Shown: positions 43,922 to 52,839 of the stretch, piece after piece
How the letters are laid out: the number at the start of each line of letters is the position of its first letter
How positions within the stretch are numbered: position 1 is the stretch's first letter
Assembly: GCF_002211305.1 (NCBI RefSeq)
Contig: NZ_LOKW01000008.1
Span: 1 to 64,000, forward strand
Direction: 5' to 3'
From: Rhizobium sp. R634
Lineage (GTDB): Bacteria; Pseudomonadota; Alphaproteobacteria; Rhizobiales; Rhizobiaceae
Length of the DNA: 64,000 nucleotides
Notes under the pieces: model-generated
Seen by the model: only the letters and a program-made list of their open reading frames with translations
Told to the model about the DNA's origin: nothing
Databases searched by the model: none
Translations under genes and position numbers: made by a program

Positions 43922-43939
43922 CATAAGCACGGACTTATG
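43922..43939. promoter_or_regulatory. Operator candidate for the ArsR operon
   Basis: Perfect inverted repeat CATAAG-cacgga-CTTATG. It ends eight bases before the arsR start codon on the minus strand, in an AT-richer patch, the usual place for an ArsR autorepressor site. Confidence 0.7.
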
Positions 43940-44107
43940 CGATTCGCAAGCTATTTCGACGCGGCTTTCTGTTGCTGCGGAAATCCCAAGTTCAACGACG
44001 GACCTCTCGGCATCGAAAAATGAGAGGAATTCCTTGTCGCAAAACCGCTGTTCAAGCGACGGAGCGAAGGAAGACGGGACTTCGTCCGGATTCTTGGGCC
44101 GCCTGCA

Positions 44108-45202
44108 TCAGGCGGGATTTTCCGCGAGGCCGGAACGGCGGGCGATGAAGCGGGCGAGTGCCGGGCCGATCAGCAGAATGACGAGGAAACGGCCGGTTTG
44201 CATCGCCATCACGAAGGGCACGTCGACATCGCTCGAGGCGGCGATGATGGCGACGGAATCGGCGCCGCCGGGGCTGGTGGCGAGATAGGCCGTCAGCGGA
44301 TCGATGCCGGCGAAGACGTGAAGGGCGGCCGCCATACAGCCGCACAGCGCCATCAGCACGACGATGCAGGCAGACACGCGCGGCAGGGCGCGCGCCACGT
44401 GGCTGATGATCGAGCGGGTGAAACGCAGACCGATGCTCCAGCCGACGAGCGCATAGGCGATGGCAAGCAGCCACATCGGCAGCTCGATCTTGAGCAGGCC
44501 AATACCCTGCAGGAAGGCGCCGAGAAAGAGCGGCACGATGATCATGCCGCCCTGGATGCGCAGGCGGCGTACGCCATAGGCGCAGAAGCCGGCGAAGGCG
44601 AGGGTCGCCGCAAGGGCCGGCCAATCGACTGCGGGGAAGAGGACGAGCGGCGGCGGCTCGGCGCCGTCTGCCGCCACCCAGAGGCGCGAGATCACCGAAG
44701 CGCCGACAGCGACGAAGACGACGCGCAGATACTGCATGAAGGCGACGAGACGGGCGTCGGCGCCATAGGCTTCCGACATGATGACCATGGCCGACGCCCC
44801 GCCCGGCGAGGAGCCCCAGACGGCGGTCGTCCCGGGCAGCACCTGCCAGCGCGTCAGGAGCCAGCCGAGGCCGGTGGCGATGGCGATAACAGAGAAGATG
44901 AACAGCAGGAAGAGCGGCGCGTCCTTGGCCATGGTGCCGAGAATGTCAGGCGTGATGGTGCGCGCCATCATCAGCCCGACGAGAACCTGGGCGAGTTGCA
45001 GCGGCCAGAGCGGCACGCGGAGCTTTCCCTTGCCGACGGTCAGCGCCAGAACGATTGCCGCCACCATCGGCCCGATCAGCAGCGAGGCGGGCAGGGAGAA
45101 GAGTTCGAGGAAGACGGTGAAAGCGGTGGAAAGCGTGAGCAGCAGCGCCCATTTCGGCAGGCCGACATCCCGCAGCAGGCGGCGTGCGTGGCTGATTGGC
45201 AT
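44108..45202 (-). CDS. AbrB-family membrane transporter (ammonia monooxygenase-like)
   Basis: A 364-residue inner-membrane protein with about ten helices in two repeated halves. Each half carries a near-identical motif, GSSPGGASAMVIM and ATSPGGADSVAII, which is diagnostic of the AbrB/DUF4 family once mislabelled ammonia monooxygenase. The role is probably small-molecule export. ATG 45202 has GGGGA upstream. Unrelated to the DNA-binding AbrB fold despite the name. It is followed by no gene on its strand until the ArsR region. Confidence 0.93.
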   Translation of the reverse strand: MPISHARRLLRDVGLPKWALLLTLSTAFTVFLELFSLPASLLIGPMVAAIVLALTVGKGKLRVPLWPLQLAQVLVGLMMARTITPDILGTMAKDAPLFLLFIFSVIAIATGLGWLLTRWQVLPGTTAVWGSSPGGASAMVIMSEAYGADARLVAFMQYLRVVFVAVGASVISRLWVAADGAEPPPLVLFPAVDWPALAATLAFAGFCAYGVRRLRIQGGMIIVPLFLGAFLQGIGLLKIELPMWLLAIAYALVGWSIGLRFTRSIISHVARALPRVSACIVVLMALCGCMAAALHVFAGIDPLTAYLATSPGGADSVAIIAASSDVDVPFVMAMQTGRFLVILLIGPALARFIARRSGLAENPA

Positions 45203-45413
45203 GATTCCCCATGTCTTTTCCGGCCGGTGCCAAGCCCTGAGGCTGAGGATGGGAGGAAGCTCCGGCATGACGAAGAGAGGCCGGCTCAAGGGCCGGTCGG
45301 CGCGGCTCCGGTATAGGCGGGCGCTGCAAGCGCGGTCAATTGCGAAATCTGGCTTCCCGGCCATCCCTCATGCGAATTCGATTCAAGCCGCTGCTTCAAG
45401 CCATTGATATCGA

Positions 45414-46316
45414 TCAGAGATGCACATGGACGACGAGGAAATCGAGCAGGGCGCGCACGCGCGCCGGCAGCGGTCCGCCCTGGCCCATATAGAGGGCGTA
45501 GAATTCCTCGGTATCGCCGGGATTGGCCGTTTCCAGCACCGAGGCCAGCCGGCCGGCCTCGATATCGGCGCGCACGGTGAAGGCGGCCAGCCGCGCAAGG
45601 CCGGCGCCTGCGAGCGCGAGATGGCGCATGGCTTCACCATCCGCGACCTGCACGCCGGGCGTGATCGGGACCGTCACGGTCTCGCCGCCTTCCCGGACCG
45701 GCCAGCCCTCGACGGCGCGGGCGTAGGAAAAGCCGATGCGGCAATGGCGGCGGAGATCGGCGACGCTCAGCGGTTCGCCGTGACGCCTGAGGTAATCAGG
45801 CGAGGCGACGATGATCTTGCCGGTAGCGCCGAGCTTGCGGGCGATGAGGCTGGAATTCTTCAGCGGGCCGGTGCGGATGGCGACATCGGCGCGCTCCTCC
45901 ATCAGGTCGATCACCTTGTCGGTGTGGGAAATATCCAGCGTCACGGCGGGATGAAGCGCCATGAAGGCCGGCAGGAGGGGAGCCAGCACATGGTTGCCGA
46001 AGGAGCCGCTTGTGTTGATGCGGATGCGGCCCGAGACCTCTTCGCCAGATGAGGCCTGGCGCTCGGCCTCGGCGATATCGGCGAGGATGGCGATACTGCG
46101 CTCGTAGAAGGCGCAACCCTCCGGCGTCAGCTGCAGCTTGCGGGTGGAGCGGTTCACGAGGCGGGCGCCGAGGCGCGCCTCCAGCCGGGCGACGAGTTTG
46201 CTGACGGCGGAAGGCGTCATCCGCCGGGCGCTGGCGGCGGCGGAAAAACCGCCGCGCTCGACAACGCTGACGAAGACTTCCATTTCGCCGGAGCGGTTGA
46301 TGTCCTGACGGCTCAT
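45414..46316 (-). CDS. LysR-family regulator
   Basis: A 300-residue regulator. HTH: MEVFVSVVERGGFSAAASAR then MTPSAVSKLVARLEARLG and NRSTRKLQLTPEG. Effector domain: IRINTSGSFGNHVLAPLLPA, VTLDISHTDKVIDLMEERAD. It is divergent from the aldo/keto reductase at 46407, and an LTTR-like palindrome lies just upstream of its start. It probably regulates the reductase. Confidence 0.94.
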   Translation of the reverse strand: MSRQDINRSGEMEVFVSVVERGGFSAAASARRMTPSAVSKLVARLEARLGARLVNRSTRKLQLTPEGCAFYERSIAILADIAEAERQASSGEEVSGRIRINTSGSFGNHVLAPLLPAFMALHPAVTLDISHTDKVIDLMEERADVAIRTGPLKNSSLIARKLGATGKIIVASPDYLRRHGEPLSVADLRRHCRIGFSYARAVEGWPVREGGETVTVPITPGVQVADGEAMRHLALAGAGLARLAAFTVRADIEAGRLASVLETANPGDTEEFYALYMGQGGPLPARVRALLDFLVVHVHL

Positions 46317-46328
46317 GATGAATTCAAG

Positions 46329-46348
46329 TCACAGATGATGTGCTGTGA
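46329..46348. promoter_or_regulatory. LysR-type operator candidate
   Basis: TCACAG-N8-CTGTGA, perfect 6-bp arms, satisfies the T-N11-A rule of LysR sites (20 bp in all). It is 12 bases from the lysR start and 59 from the reductase start, so binding would act on both promoters. Confidence 0.65.
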
Positions 46349-46406
46349 GGCAATCTATATCAACGGAGCGGCCGGGTCTATCTCAGGAGAAGAAGGAGAC
46401 AGATCC

Positions 46407-47441
46407 ATGGAATACAGACATCTCGGTGCATCCGGCCTCAGAGTGCCGGTCTTGAGTTTCGGCGCGGGCACCTTCGGCGGCAGCGGCCCGCTGTTCGGCG
46501 CCTGGGGCAATACGGATGCCGGGGAGGCGCGGCGGCTCGTCGACATCTGCCTCGAAGCCGGCGTCAATCTCTTCGATACGGCCGACGTCTATTCGGCCGG
46601 CGCTTCGGAAGAGGTGCTCGGCCAGGCGATCCGCGGCCGGCGCGACGGCGTGCTGATTTCGACGAAAACAGCACTGCCGATGGGCGAGGGGCCGCAGGAC
46701 TGGGGCACCTCGCCGGCGCGGCTGATCCGGGCGACGGAGGATGCGCTGCGCCGGCTCGGGACCGATTATATCGACCTGTTGCAACTGCACGCCTTCGATG
46801 CCTCGACGCCGGTGGAAGAGGTGCTGTCGACGCTCGATCTCCTCGTGGCATCGGGCAAGATCCGCTATACCGGCGTTTCGAACTTTTCCGGCTGGGAGCT
46901 GATGAAGTCGCTCGCGGCGGCCGAGCGCTTGGGCTATCCGCGCTACGTCGCCCATCAGGTCTATTATTCGCTGGCGGGGCGCGATTATGAATGGGAGCTG
47001 ATGCCGCTCGGCGCCGACCAGGGCGTCGGCGCGCTCGTCTGGAGCCCGCTTGCCTGGGGACGGCTGACCGGCAAGATCCGCCGCGGCGAGCCGCTGCCCA
47101 AGGCAAGCCGGCTGCATGAGACGGCGCAATACGGGCCGCCCGTCAATGAGGAAAAGCTCTACGACATCATCGAGGTTCTCGATGCCATCGCAGACGAGAC
47201 CGGCAGGACGGTGCCGCAGATCGCCATCAACTGGCTGCTCGGCCGCCCGACCGTGTCGAGCGTCATCATCGGCGCCCGCAATGAAGAGCAACTGCGGCAG
47301 AATCTCGGCGCGGTCGGCTGGAACCTGTCGAAGGAGCAGATCGAAAGGCTCGATGCGGTCAGTGCCGTCACGGCGCCTTACCCGTACTTCCCGTATCGGC
47401 GGCAGGAGGGCTTCGCGCGGCTCAATCCGCCGATCGTTTAA
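46407..47441 (+). CDS. Aldo/keto reductase
   Basis: A 344-residue NADPH-dependent oxidoreductase of the YdhF/Kv-beta-like AKR group. Catalytic residues: Asp57 and Tyr62 in NLFDTADVYSAG, Lys87 in LISTKTALP, and His in LLQLHAFD. C-terminal cofactor segments VSSVIIGARNEEQLRQNL are normal. AAGGAG lies nine bases before ATG 46407. Three bases separate its stop from the convergent RidA gene. The substrate is a carbonyl compound that cannot be named. Confidence 0.94.
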   Translation: MEYRHLGASGLRVPVLSFGAGTFGGSGPLFGAWGNTDAGEARRLVDICLEAGVNLFDTADVYSAGASEEVLGQAIRGRRDGVLISTKTALPMGEGPQDWGTSPARLIRATEDALRRLGTDYIDLLQLHAFDASTPVEEVLSTLDLLVASGKIRYTGVSNFSGWELMKSLAAAERLGYPRYVAHQVYYSLAGRDYEWELMPLGADQGVGALVWSPLAWGRLTGKIRRGEPLPKASRLHETAQYGPPVNEEKLYDIIEVLDAIADETGRTVPQIAINWLLGRPTVSSVIIGARNEEQLRQNLGAVGWNLSKEQIERLDAVSAVTAPYPYFPYRRQEGFARLNPPIV

Positions 47442-47444
47442 GGC

Positions 47445-47834
47445 TCAGCTCTTGTCGGCCCGGTAGGCGACGCAGTCGACCTCGACCTTGCAGTCCACCA
47501 TCATCCGCGACTGGACGCAGGCGCGGGCCGGCGGGTGCTTGCCGAAATACTCGGCATAGACGCCGTTGAAGCTCCAGAAATCGCGCGGGTCGTCGAGCCA
47601 GACGCCGACGCGCACGACGTCCTCGATGCCGTAGCCCGCCTCATGCAGGATGGCGATCAGGTTTTCGATCGCCTTGCGGGTCTGGGGTACGATGCCGCCG
47701 TCGATGATCTCGCCCTTTTCCATCGGCACCTGGCCGGAGACATGAAGCCAGCCGCCGGCTTCGACGGCACGGGCAAAGGGCAGGGGCTGTCCGCCGGCGC
47801 CGGTTTCTCCGGCGCCGTAACGCTTGATCGTCAT
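47445..47834 (-). CDS. RidA-family protein in an ABC transporter operon
   Basis: A 129-residue RidA/YjgF protein: KRYGAGETGAGGQPLPFARA, LHVSGQVPMEKGEI, TRKAIENLIAILHEAGYGIE. The C-terminal ARACVQSRMMVDCKVEVDC has the arginine used by imine deaminases, followed by an Asp and Cys-rich end. Downstream of the ATPase gene by 16 bases, so it is the last gene of the transporter operon; it would remove reactive enamine/imine products of amino-acid catabolism. Confidence 0.9.
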   Translation of the reverse strand: MTIKRYGAGETGAGGQPLPFARAVEAGGWLHVSGQVPMEKGEIIDGGIVPQTRKAIENLIAILHEAGYGIEDVVRVGVWLDDPRDFWSFNGVYAEYFGKHPPARACVQSRMMVDCKVEVDCVAYRADKS

Positions 47835-47850
47835 GGGATCTCTCTCTTCT

Positions 47851-48621
47851 TCAATTGAAACTGGATGTTTTCAGGAATTCCGCCAGACGCTGCGTCTTCG
47901 GCTGCACGAACATCTCCTTCGGATCGCCTTCCTCGCAGATCACGCCCTTGTTCATGAAGATGACGCGGGAGGAGACTTCATAGGCGAAGCGCATCTCGTG
48001 GGTGACGAGCAGCATGCTCATGCCATCGGCCGCCAGACCCTTGATGACCTGCAGGACTTCGCCGACGAGTTCCGGATCGAGCGCCGAGGTGACTTCGTCG
48101 AACAGCATCAGCCGCGGGTTCATGGCGATGGCGCGAGCGATCGCGACGCGCTGCTGCTGGCCGCCGGAGAGCTGGCCGGGATAGTGATCGGCGCGCGACG
48201 CCAGTCCCACCCGATCGAGCCATTTCTCGGCGACGGCGCGGGCCTCGTCGCGCGGCATCTTCTTCACCTTGACGAGGCCGAGCATGACGTTGCGGGCCGC
48301 CGTCATATGCGGAAACAGGTTGAACTGCTGGAAGGCCATGCCGGTCAGCGCCCGCTGGCGGGCGATTTCCCTTTCGCTCTTGCGCTTGCGCACGCCGCCG
48401 GACTGCTCATAGCCGATCTCTTCGCCGTCGAGCAGGATGTGCCCGCCCTGGAAGTCCTCCAGCATGTTGATACAGCGCAGCATCGTCGTCTTGCCCGAGC
48501 CGGAGGAGCCGATGATGGAGATCACCTCTCCCTGCTGCATGGTGCAATCGACGCCCTTCAGCACCTCGACCGTGCCGTACTGCTTGTGAAGCCCCTGAAT
48601 TTCGAGAAGTACCTTGCTCAT
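47851..48621 (-). CDS. Amino-acid ABC transporter ATP-binding protein
   Basis: A 256-residue ATPase of the polar amino-acid uptake type (GlnQ/HisP). Walker [11 protein letters not shown]-loop [11 protein letters not shown], signature [14 protein letters not shown], Walker [15 protein letters not shown], switch His in VTHEMRFA. An insertion around [20 protein letters not shown] is common in this group. It starts 10 bases after the permease gene. The ligand is unknown. Confidence 0.96.
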   Translation of the reverse strand: MSKVLLEIQGLHKQYGTVEVLKGVDCTMQQGEVISIIGSSGSGKTTMLRCINMLEDFQGGHILLDGEEIGYEQSGGVRKRKSEREIARQRALTGMAFQQFNLFPHMTAARNVMLGLVKVKKMPRDEARAVAEKWLDRVGLASRADHYPGQLSGGQQQRVAIARAIAMNPRLMLFDEVTSALDPELVGEVLQVIKGLAADGMSMLLVTHEMRFAYEVSSRVIFMNKGVICEEGDPKEMFVQPKTQRLAEFLKTSSFN

Positions 48622-48631
48622 GATCGAGCCC

Positions 48632-49297
48632 TCACGATGGAACGACCGTCTTGCGCTCGACATATTTGCCGAGGCGCTCGATGCCGTAATTGATGACGAA
48701 GTAGAGAAGCCCCGCGAAGAAATAGAACTGGAGGCTCAGGAAATTGCGCGAGATGATCTCCTGCGTGCGCAGCAGCAGCTCGGCGACGCCGATGACCGAA
48801 AGAAGCGTCGAGGCCTTGACCATTTCGGCCGCCGTATTGACCCAGGCGGGCAGGAACTGGCGCAGCGCCTGCGGCCATAGAACGTAAGCGAAGGTCTGAT
48901 TGAAGGTCAGCCCGATCGCCTTGGCCGCTTCGGTCTGACCCTTGGGGATCGCCTGCAGGCCGCCGCGCACGATCTCGCCGACATGCGAGGAGCAGAAGAC
49001 CGCGAGCGCCAGCACGCCGGCCTGGAACGGGCCGAGCTCGATGCCGACAGTGGAAAGCACGTAATAGCTTGCCAGTACCAGCACCAGAACCGGCGTTCCC
49101 CTGATGAAATCGGTATAGGCGCGCACGATGAGCCGCAGCACGCGGTTGCCGTAGACGAGCGCCAGCCCGACGAGCACGCCGAGCAGCGACCCGATGACGA
49201 TCGCCAGCAGCGAGATCGACACGGTGACGCCGAGCCCCTTGAGAATGACGAAGCGGGCGATCCAGAGCTGGTCGAGAAAAGCAGTAAAACCGGTCAT
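48632..49297 (-). CDS. Amino-acid ABC transporter permease (first)
   Basis: A 221-residue HisM/GlnP-like permease with about five helices. The EAA loop is in [21 protein letters not shown]. Start ATG 49297 with GAGG seven bases upstream. It starts four bases after the second permease stop. Confidence 0.95.
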   Translation of the reverse strand: MTGFTAFLDQLWIARFVILKGLGVTVSISLLAIVIGSLLGVLVGLALVYGNRVLRLIVRAYTDFIRGTPVLVLVLASYYVLSTVGIELGPFQAGVLALAVFCSSHVGEIVRGGLQAIPKGQTEAAKAIGLTFNQTFAYVLWPQALRQFLPAWVNTAAEMVKASTLLSVIGVAELLLRTQEIISRNFLSLQFYFFAGLLYFVINYGIERLGKYVERKTVVPS

Positions 49298-49301
49298 GAC
49301 A

Positions 49302-49964
49302 TCACCTCGGAACGGCAAGCCGGCGCTCGACGACGCGCAACAGCGCGGCGAGCACGGAGCAGGTTGCAACATAAAGGCCGGAGGCGACGATCCAGGTTTC
49401 GATGACGCGGAAGGTTTCCACGTTGATCTTCCTCGCCTCGAAGGTGAGTTCGGGCACTGCGATCGCAGCGGCGAGCGAAGTGTCCTTGAACAGCGAGATG
49501 ATCGTCGAAGACAGCGACGGCAGGACGTTGCGCAGCATCAGCGGCGTGATGATCGACACGCGGATCTGCATCGGCGTCAGGCCGATCGCGAGGCCCGCTT
49601 CCGTCAGCCCTTTCGGAATGGAGAGCAGGCCGGCCCGGAACACTTCGGCAAGATAGGCGCCGGAATAGATCGACAGCACGGCGATGAAGCTCTGGATCTT
49701 GCCGATCCTGATGCCGAGCTGCGGCAGCGCGAAGAAGGCGAAGAGGACGAGAACCAGGATCGGCAGGTTGCGGATGATGGTGACGTAGAGTGCTGCGGGG
49801 CGCTGCAGCCAGCCGCTTTTCGAGATCAGGGCAAAGGCAATGATGAGGCCGATCGCTGCGCCGATGAGAATGGAAATGAACGCGAGGCCGAGACTGAGCA
49901 GCAGACCTTCGAGCAACTGGTCGAAGCTGCGCCAGACGGCAGCGAAATTAAGCGTATAACCCAT
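49302..49964 (-). CDS. Amino-acid ABC transporter permease (second)
   Basis: A 220-residue HisQ-like permease with about five helices and the EAA loop EAGLAIGLTPMQIRVSIITP. Follows the binding-protein gene after a 116-base gap holding a stem-loop. Together with the next permease it should form the heterodimeric channel. Confidence 0.95.
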   Translation of the reverse strand: MGYTLNFAAVWRSFDQLLEGLLLSLGLAFISILIGAAIGLIIAFALISKSGWLQRPAALYVTIIRNLPILVLVLFAFFALPQLGIRIGKIQSFIAVLSIYSGAYLAEVFRAGLLSIPKGLTEAGLAIGLTPMQIRVSIITPLMLRNVLPSLSSTIISLFKDTSLAAAIAVPELTFEARKINVETFRVIETWIVASGLYVATCSVLAALLRVVERRLAVPR

Positions 49965-50057
49965 GGCGCAATCCTGCAATCAAGGGTGAAGAACGGACGG
50001 AAGGGCCTTCGTCCCGGGAGCGACAATTCGGGGAGAGCGAATTTCGTCCCTGGGAGG

Positions 50058-50082
50058 AAGGCCCGCCGTCCTCGGCGGCCTT
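50058..50082 (-). promoter_or_regulatory. Stem-loop after the binding-protein gene
   Basis: On the minus strand, AAGGCCGCCG / CGGCGGGCCTT around AGGA, overlapping the TAA stop of the binding-protein gene. No long T-run follows, so read-through to the permease genes is expected; such stems usually stabilise the more abundant binding-protein message. Confidence 0.65.
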
Positions 50083-50929
50083 ACTTGTATTCGACCGGGA
50101 AGCCGATCTGCGGCGGCGTCAGGTCCTTGCCGAACCAGGTCTTGAACGACTTGGCGTAGAAGTCGAATTCGACACCGGTCATCGCCTCGTGCAGGGCCGT
50201 GTTGACGAAATTCAGCCAGTCCTGATCGCCGCGCTTGACGCCGCAGGCATAGGTCTGCGGGTTCCAGCCGTAGCCGGCATCCTTATAGCGGCCTGGGTTC
50301 TGCGTCATGTACCAGGCGAGCGACGACTGGTCGGTGGCGACGGCATCGGCGCGGCCGGATTCCAGCGCCTGATAGATGAGGTCGACGGATTCATACTGAT
50401 CGACGGTCGCTTCCGGCAGGGCCGCATGCACCATGGCTTCGGCATAGACGTTCTGCAGCACCGACACCGTGACGGAGGAGCCGGCCGACTTCAGCGCGGC
50501 ATAGTCGGCATACTTTCCGTCCGACTTCAGCATCAGGCCGACGCCCTCGCGATAGTAGGGAATGGTGAAGGCGATCTGCTGGGCGCGTTCGCCGGTGACC
50601 GTCATGAACTGGCAGGTGATATCGACCTTGTCGGTGGTGATGTTCGGAATGCGGGCATCGGACGACTGATTGACGAACTCGATCTTGTCGGGGTCGCCGA
50701 ACAGCGCCTTGGCGACGATGCGGCCCATATCGACGTCGAAGCCCTGAAGCTTGTCGTCGGCGCTCTTGAAGTGCCACGGCGCGTTGGTGCTGCCGGTGCC
50801 CATGACGAGATGGCCGCGAGCCAGCACTTCATCGAGCTTGCTCTTCGCCTCCTGGGCGGCGGCAGGCATGGCAGAAAGAATGAGAGCGGTGGCCAGCGAA
50901 AGCGCGCTGGTGCGGAGCGAGACGGTCAT
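50081..50929 (-). CDS. Periplasmic amino-acid-binding protein of ABC transporter
   Basis: A 282-residue SBP_bac_3 protein with a signal peptide cleaved after AAAQ (about 25-26). Mature domain: LDEVLARGHLVMGTGSTNAP, FDVDMGRIVAKALFGD, and RIPNITTDKVDITCQFM, a substrate-binding region resembling that of polar amino-acid or similar binding proteins. Start ATG 50929. It is the first gene of the operon; a 14-bp perfect palindrome lies 35 bases upstream. Confidence 0.94.
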   Translation of the reverse strand: MTVSLRTSALSLATALILSAMPAAAQEAKSKLDEVLARGHLVMGTGSTNAPWHFKSADDKLQGFDVDMGRIVAKALFGDPDKIEFVNQSSDARIPNITTDKVDITCQFMTVTGERAQQIAFTIPYYREGVGLMLKSDGKYADYAALKSAGSSVTVSVLQNVYAEAMVHAALPEATVDQYESVDLIYQALESGRADAVATDQSSLAWYMTQNPGRYKDAGYGWNPQTYACGVKRGDQDWLNFVNTALHEAMTGVEFDFYAKSFKTWFGKDLTPPQIGFPVEYK

Positions 50930-50964
50930 GATGGTTCCCCTTGTTTGAATGCTCAATTTGAGAA

Positions 50965-50978
50965 TCCAATATATTGGA
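50965..50978. promoter_or_regulatory. Palindromic operator candidate between transporter and oxidase
   Basis: TCCAATATATTGGA is a perfect 14-bp palindrome; its half-site recurs as ATTGGAT at about 50993-50999. It is in the divergent promoter region between the ABC operon and the flavin oxidase. No regulator gene is adjacent. Confidence 0.65.
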
Positions 50979-51225
50979 CATGTGTCTTGTTTATTGGATT
51001 GGCCTATCGAGCGGCATGACCGATGACTTGTCAATAGGCAGGTTCAAGAAAAAGGCATGACCGGTGCGCGGGCAGGGCGGAGCGGCCGGGGAGGCGGGCC
51101 GCTACAACAAAGGGGGAATGAAAACTTCTGCCAATCTTAACTGGACAGCCGCTTTGACTTGCCCCATACCCGGCCTATCTGCGAAAGAGGATAAGCATCC
51201 GCGGAATGGCAGGGAGATCAAAGGG

Positions 51226-52638
51226 ATGGCGCTGAAGGACGCGAAGGCCGGCATACGCAACGAGGCGGGGATATCAGCCGTGCTCGGCATTCTCAAGCAA
51301 AGCTTCGGCGAGCGCTTCCAGACCGGCCAGTCCTTCCGGGCCCAGCATGCCCATACGACGACCTACATCCCCTCGCAGCTGCCGGACGGGGTGCTCTTTG
51401 CCGAAAGTGCGGAGGATGTGAAGGCGGCGGTCAAGGCCTGTGCCGCCCACAAGGTGCCGGTGATCGCCTTCGGCACCGGCTCCTCGCTGGAAGGGCAGAT
51501 CAATGCCGCAAGCGGCGGCATTTCCATCGATTTCAGCCGGATGAACCGGGTGCTTGAGGTCAATCCCGAGGATCTCGACTGCACGGTCGAGCCGGGTGTG
51601 ACGCGCGAGGAGCTGAACGTCTACCTGCGCGATACCGGCCTGTTTTTTCCGATCGATCCCGGCGCCAACGCCTCGATCGGCGGAATGACCTCGACGCGGG
51701 CCTCCGGCACCAATGCCGTGCGCTACGGCACGATGAAGGACAATGTGCTTGCCGTCACCGCCGTCACTGCCAATGGCGAGGAGATCCGCACGGCCCGTCG
51801 CGCCCGCAAATCGTCCGCCGGCTACGATCTGACGCGGCTCTTCGTCGGCGCCGAAGGCACGCTCGGCATCCTGACCTCGGTGACGCTGCGCCTGCAGGCG
51901 ATCCCGCAGAAAATCGCCGGCGGGGCCTGCGCCTTTCCGAGCGTCAAGGCCGCCTGCGACGCGGTCATCATGACGATCCAGATGGGCATTCCGGTGGCGC
52001 GCATCGAGCTGCTCGATGCGGTGCAGATGCGGGCCTGCAATGCCTATTCGGGGCTTTCTTACACTGAGAGCCCGACGCTCTTCCTCGAATTCCACGGCAC
52101 CGACGAAACCGTGCCGCTGCAATCGGCGGCTTTCGCCGAGATCGCGGCCGAATGCGGCGGCGGCGAATTCTTGTGGACCGCCAATCCCGAGGAGCGGACG
52201 AAGCTCTGGAAGGCGCGCCACGACGCCTATTGGGCCTCGAGGGCGCTGGCGCCCGGGCTTGCCGCACTTTCGACCGATGTCTGTGTTCCGATATCGAGGC
52301 TTGCCGATTGCGTTTCTGAAACGCAGGCGGACATCGAGGAACATGGGCTGCTCGGCCCGATCGTCGGCCATGCCGGCGATGGGAACTTCCATGTGCTGCT
52401 GCTGTTCGACGACAAAAGCGCCGAAGACATCGCCAGGGCCGAGCGCTTCGTGGAGCGGCTCAACAGCCGGGCGCTCGAAATGGACGGAACATGCACCGGC
52501 GAACACGGGATCGGGCAAGGCAAGATGGCATTTCTCGAGCAGGAGCTCGGAGGCGCCGTGGATCTGATGCGACAGGTGAAACGGGCGCTCGATCCGGACG
52601 ATATCTTCAATCCCGGCAAGATCTTCCGCCATGGCTGA
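51226..52638 (+). CDS. FAD-linked oxidase, GlcD/D-lactate dehydrogenase type
   Basis: A 470-residue flavoenzyme of the FAD-binding PCMH group: VIAFGTGSSLEGQINAASGG, PGANASIGGMTSTRASGTNA, RYGTMKDNVLAVTAV and FVGAEGTLGILTSVTLRL form the FAD domain; GHAGDGNFHVLLLF and GTCTGEHGIGQGKM are the C-terminal metal and substrate residues. It should oxidise a 2-hydroxy acid such as D-lactate or glycolate. ATG 51226 follows a GGGAG run. Divergent from the ABC transporter, hinting that both handle one nutrient. Confidence 0.94.
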   Translation: MALKDAKAGIRNEAGISAVLGILKQSFGERFQTGQSFRAQHAHTTTYIPSQLPDGVLFAESAEDVKAAVKACAAHKVPVIAFGTGSSLEGQINAASGGISIDFSRMNRVLEVNPEDLDCTVEPGVTREELNVYLRDTGLFFPIDPGANASIGGMTSTRASGTNAVRYGTMKDNVLAVTAVTANGEEIRTARRARKSSAGYDLTRLFVGAEGTLGILTSVTLRLQAIPQKIAGGACAFPSVKAACDAVIMTIQMGIPVARIELLDAVQMRACNAYSGLSYTESPTLFLEFHGTDETVPLQSAAFAEIAAECGGGEFLWTANPEERTKLWKARHDAYWASRALAPGLAALSTDVCVPISRLADCVSETQADIEEHGLLGPIVGHAGDGNFHVLLLFDDKSAEDIARAERFVERLNSRALEMDGTCTGEHGIGQGKMAFLEQELGGAVDLMRQVKRALDPDDIFNPGKIFRHG

Positions 52639-52688
52639 AAACGAACATCCTCATGAAGTTGGGCCTTGCCCCCGGCATGAATAGCGCT

Positions 52689-52802
52689 AGAACAGGATGA
52701 TTTCAGGCTGCGGCGGCCTGATGTCTGAATCCTGTTCTTCATTAAAGGGTTAGAGAATGATGTCGCCCGAAAACCACGAACGCTTTTCGGCATCATGCTC
52801 TA
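52689..52802. repeat. Two-stem dispersed repeat, family C
   Basis: First stem: AGAACAGGAT / ATCCTGTTCT at 52689-52738 with an inner pair TCAGGC / GCCTGA. Second stem: TAGAG-ATGATG-CCGAAAA / TTTTCGG-CATCAT-CTCTA at 52751-52802. The arrangement is that of a common rhizobial intergenic element. It fills the gap between the oxidase and the AsmA gene. Confidence 0.8.
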
Positions 52803-52839
52803 GCGTCGGCAACACCATCCCGAACGGAGACTCCTTGCA

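Noticed and set aside
44108..45202. Ammonia monooxygenase
   Set aside because: The old name for this family is misleading; the protein is a two-repeat membrane transporter with no copper-site residues.
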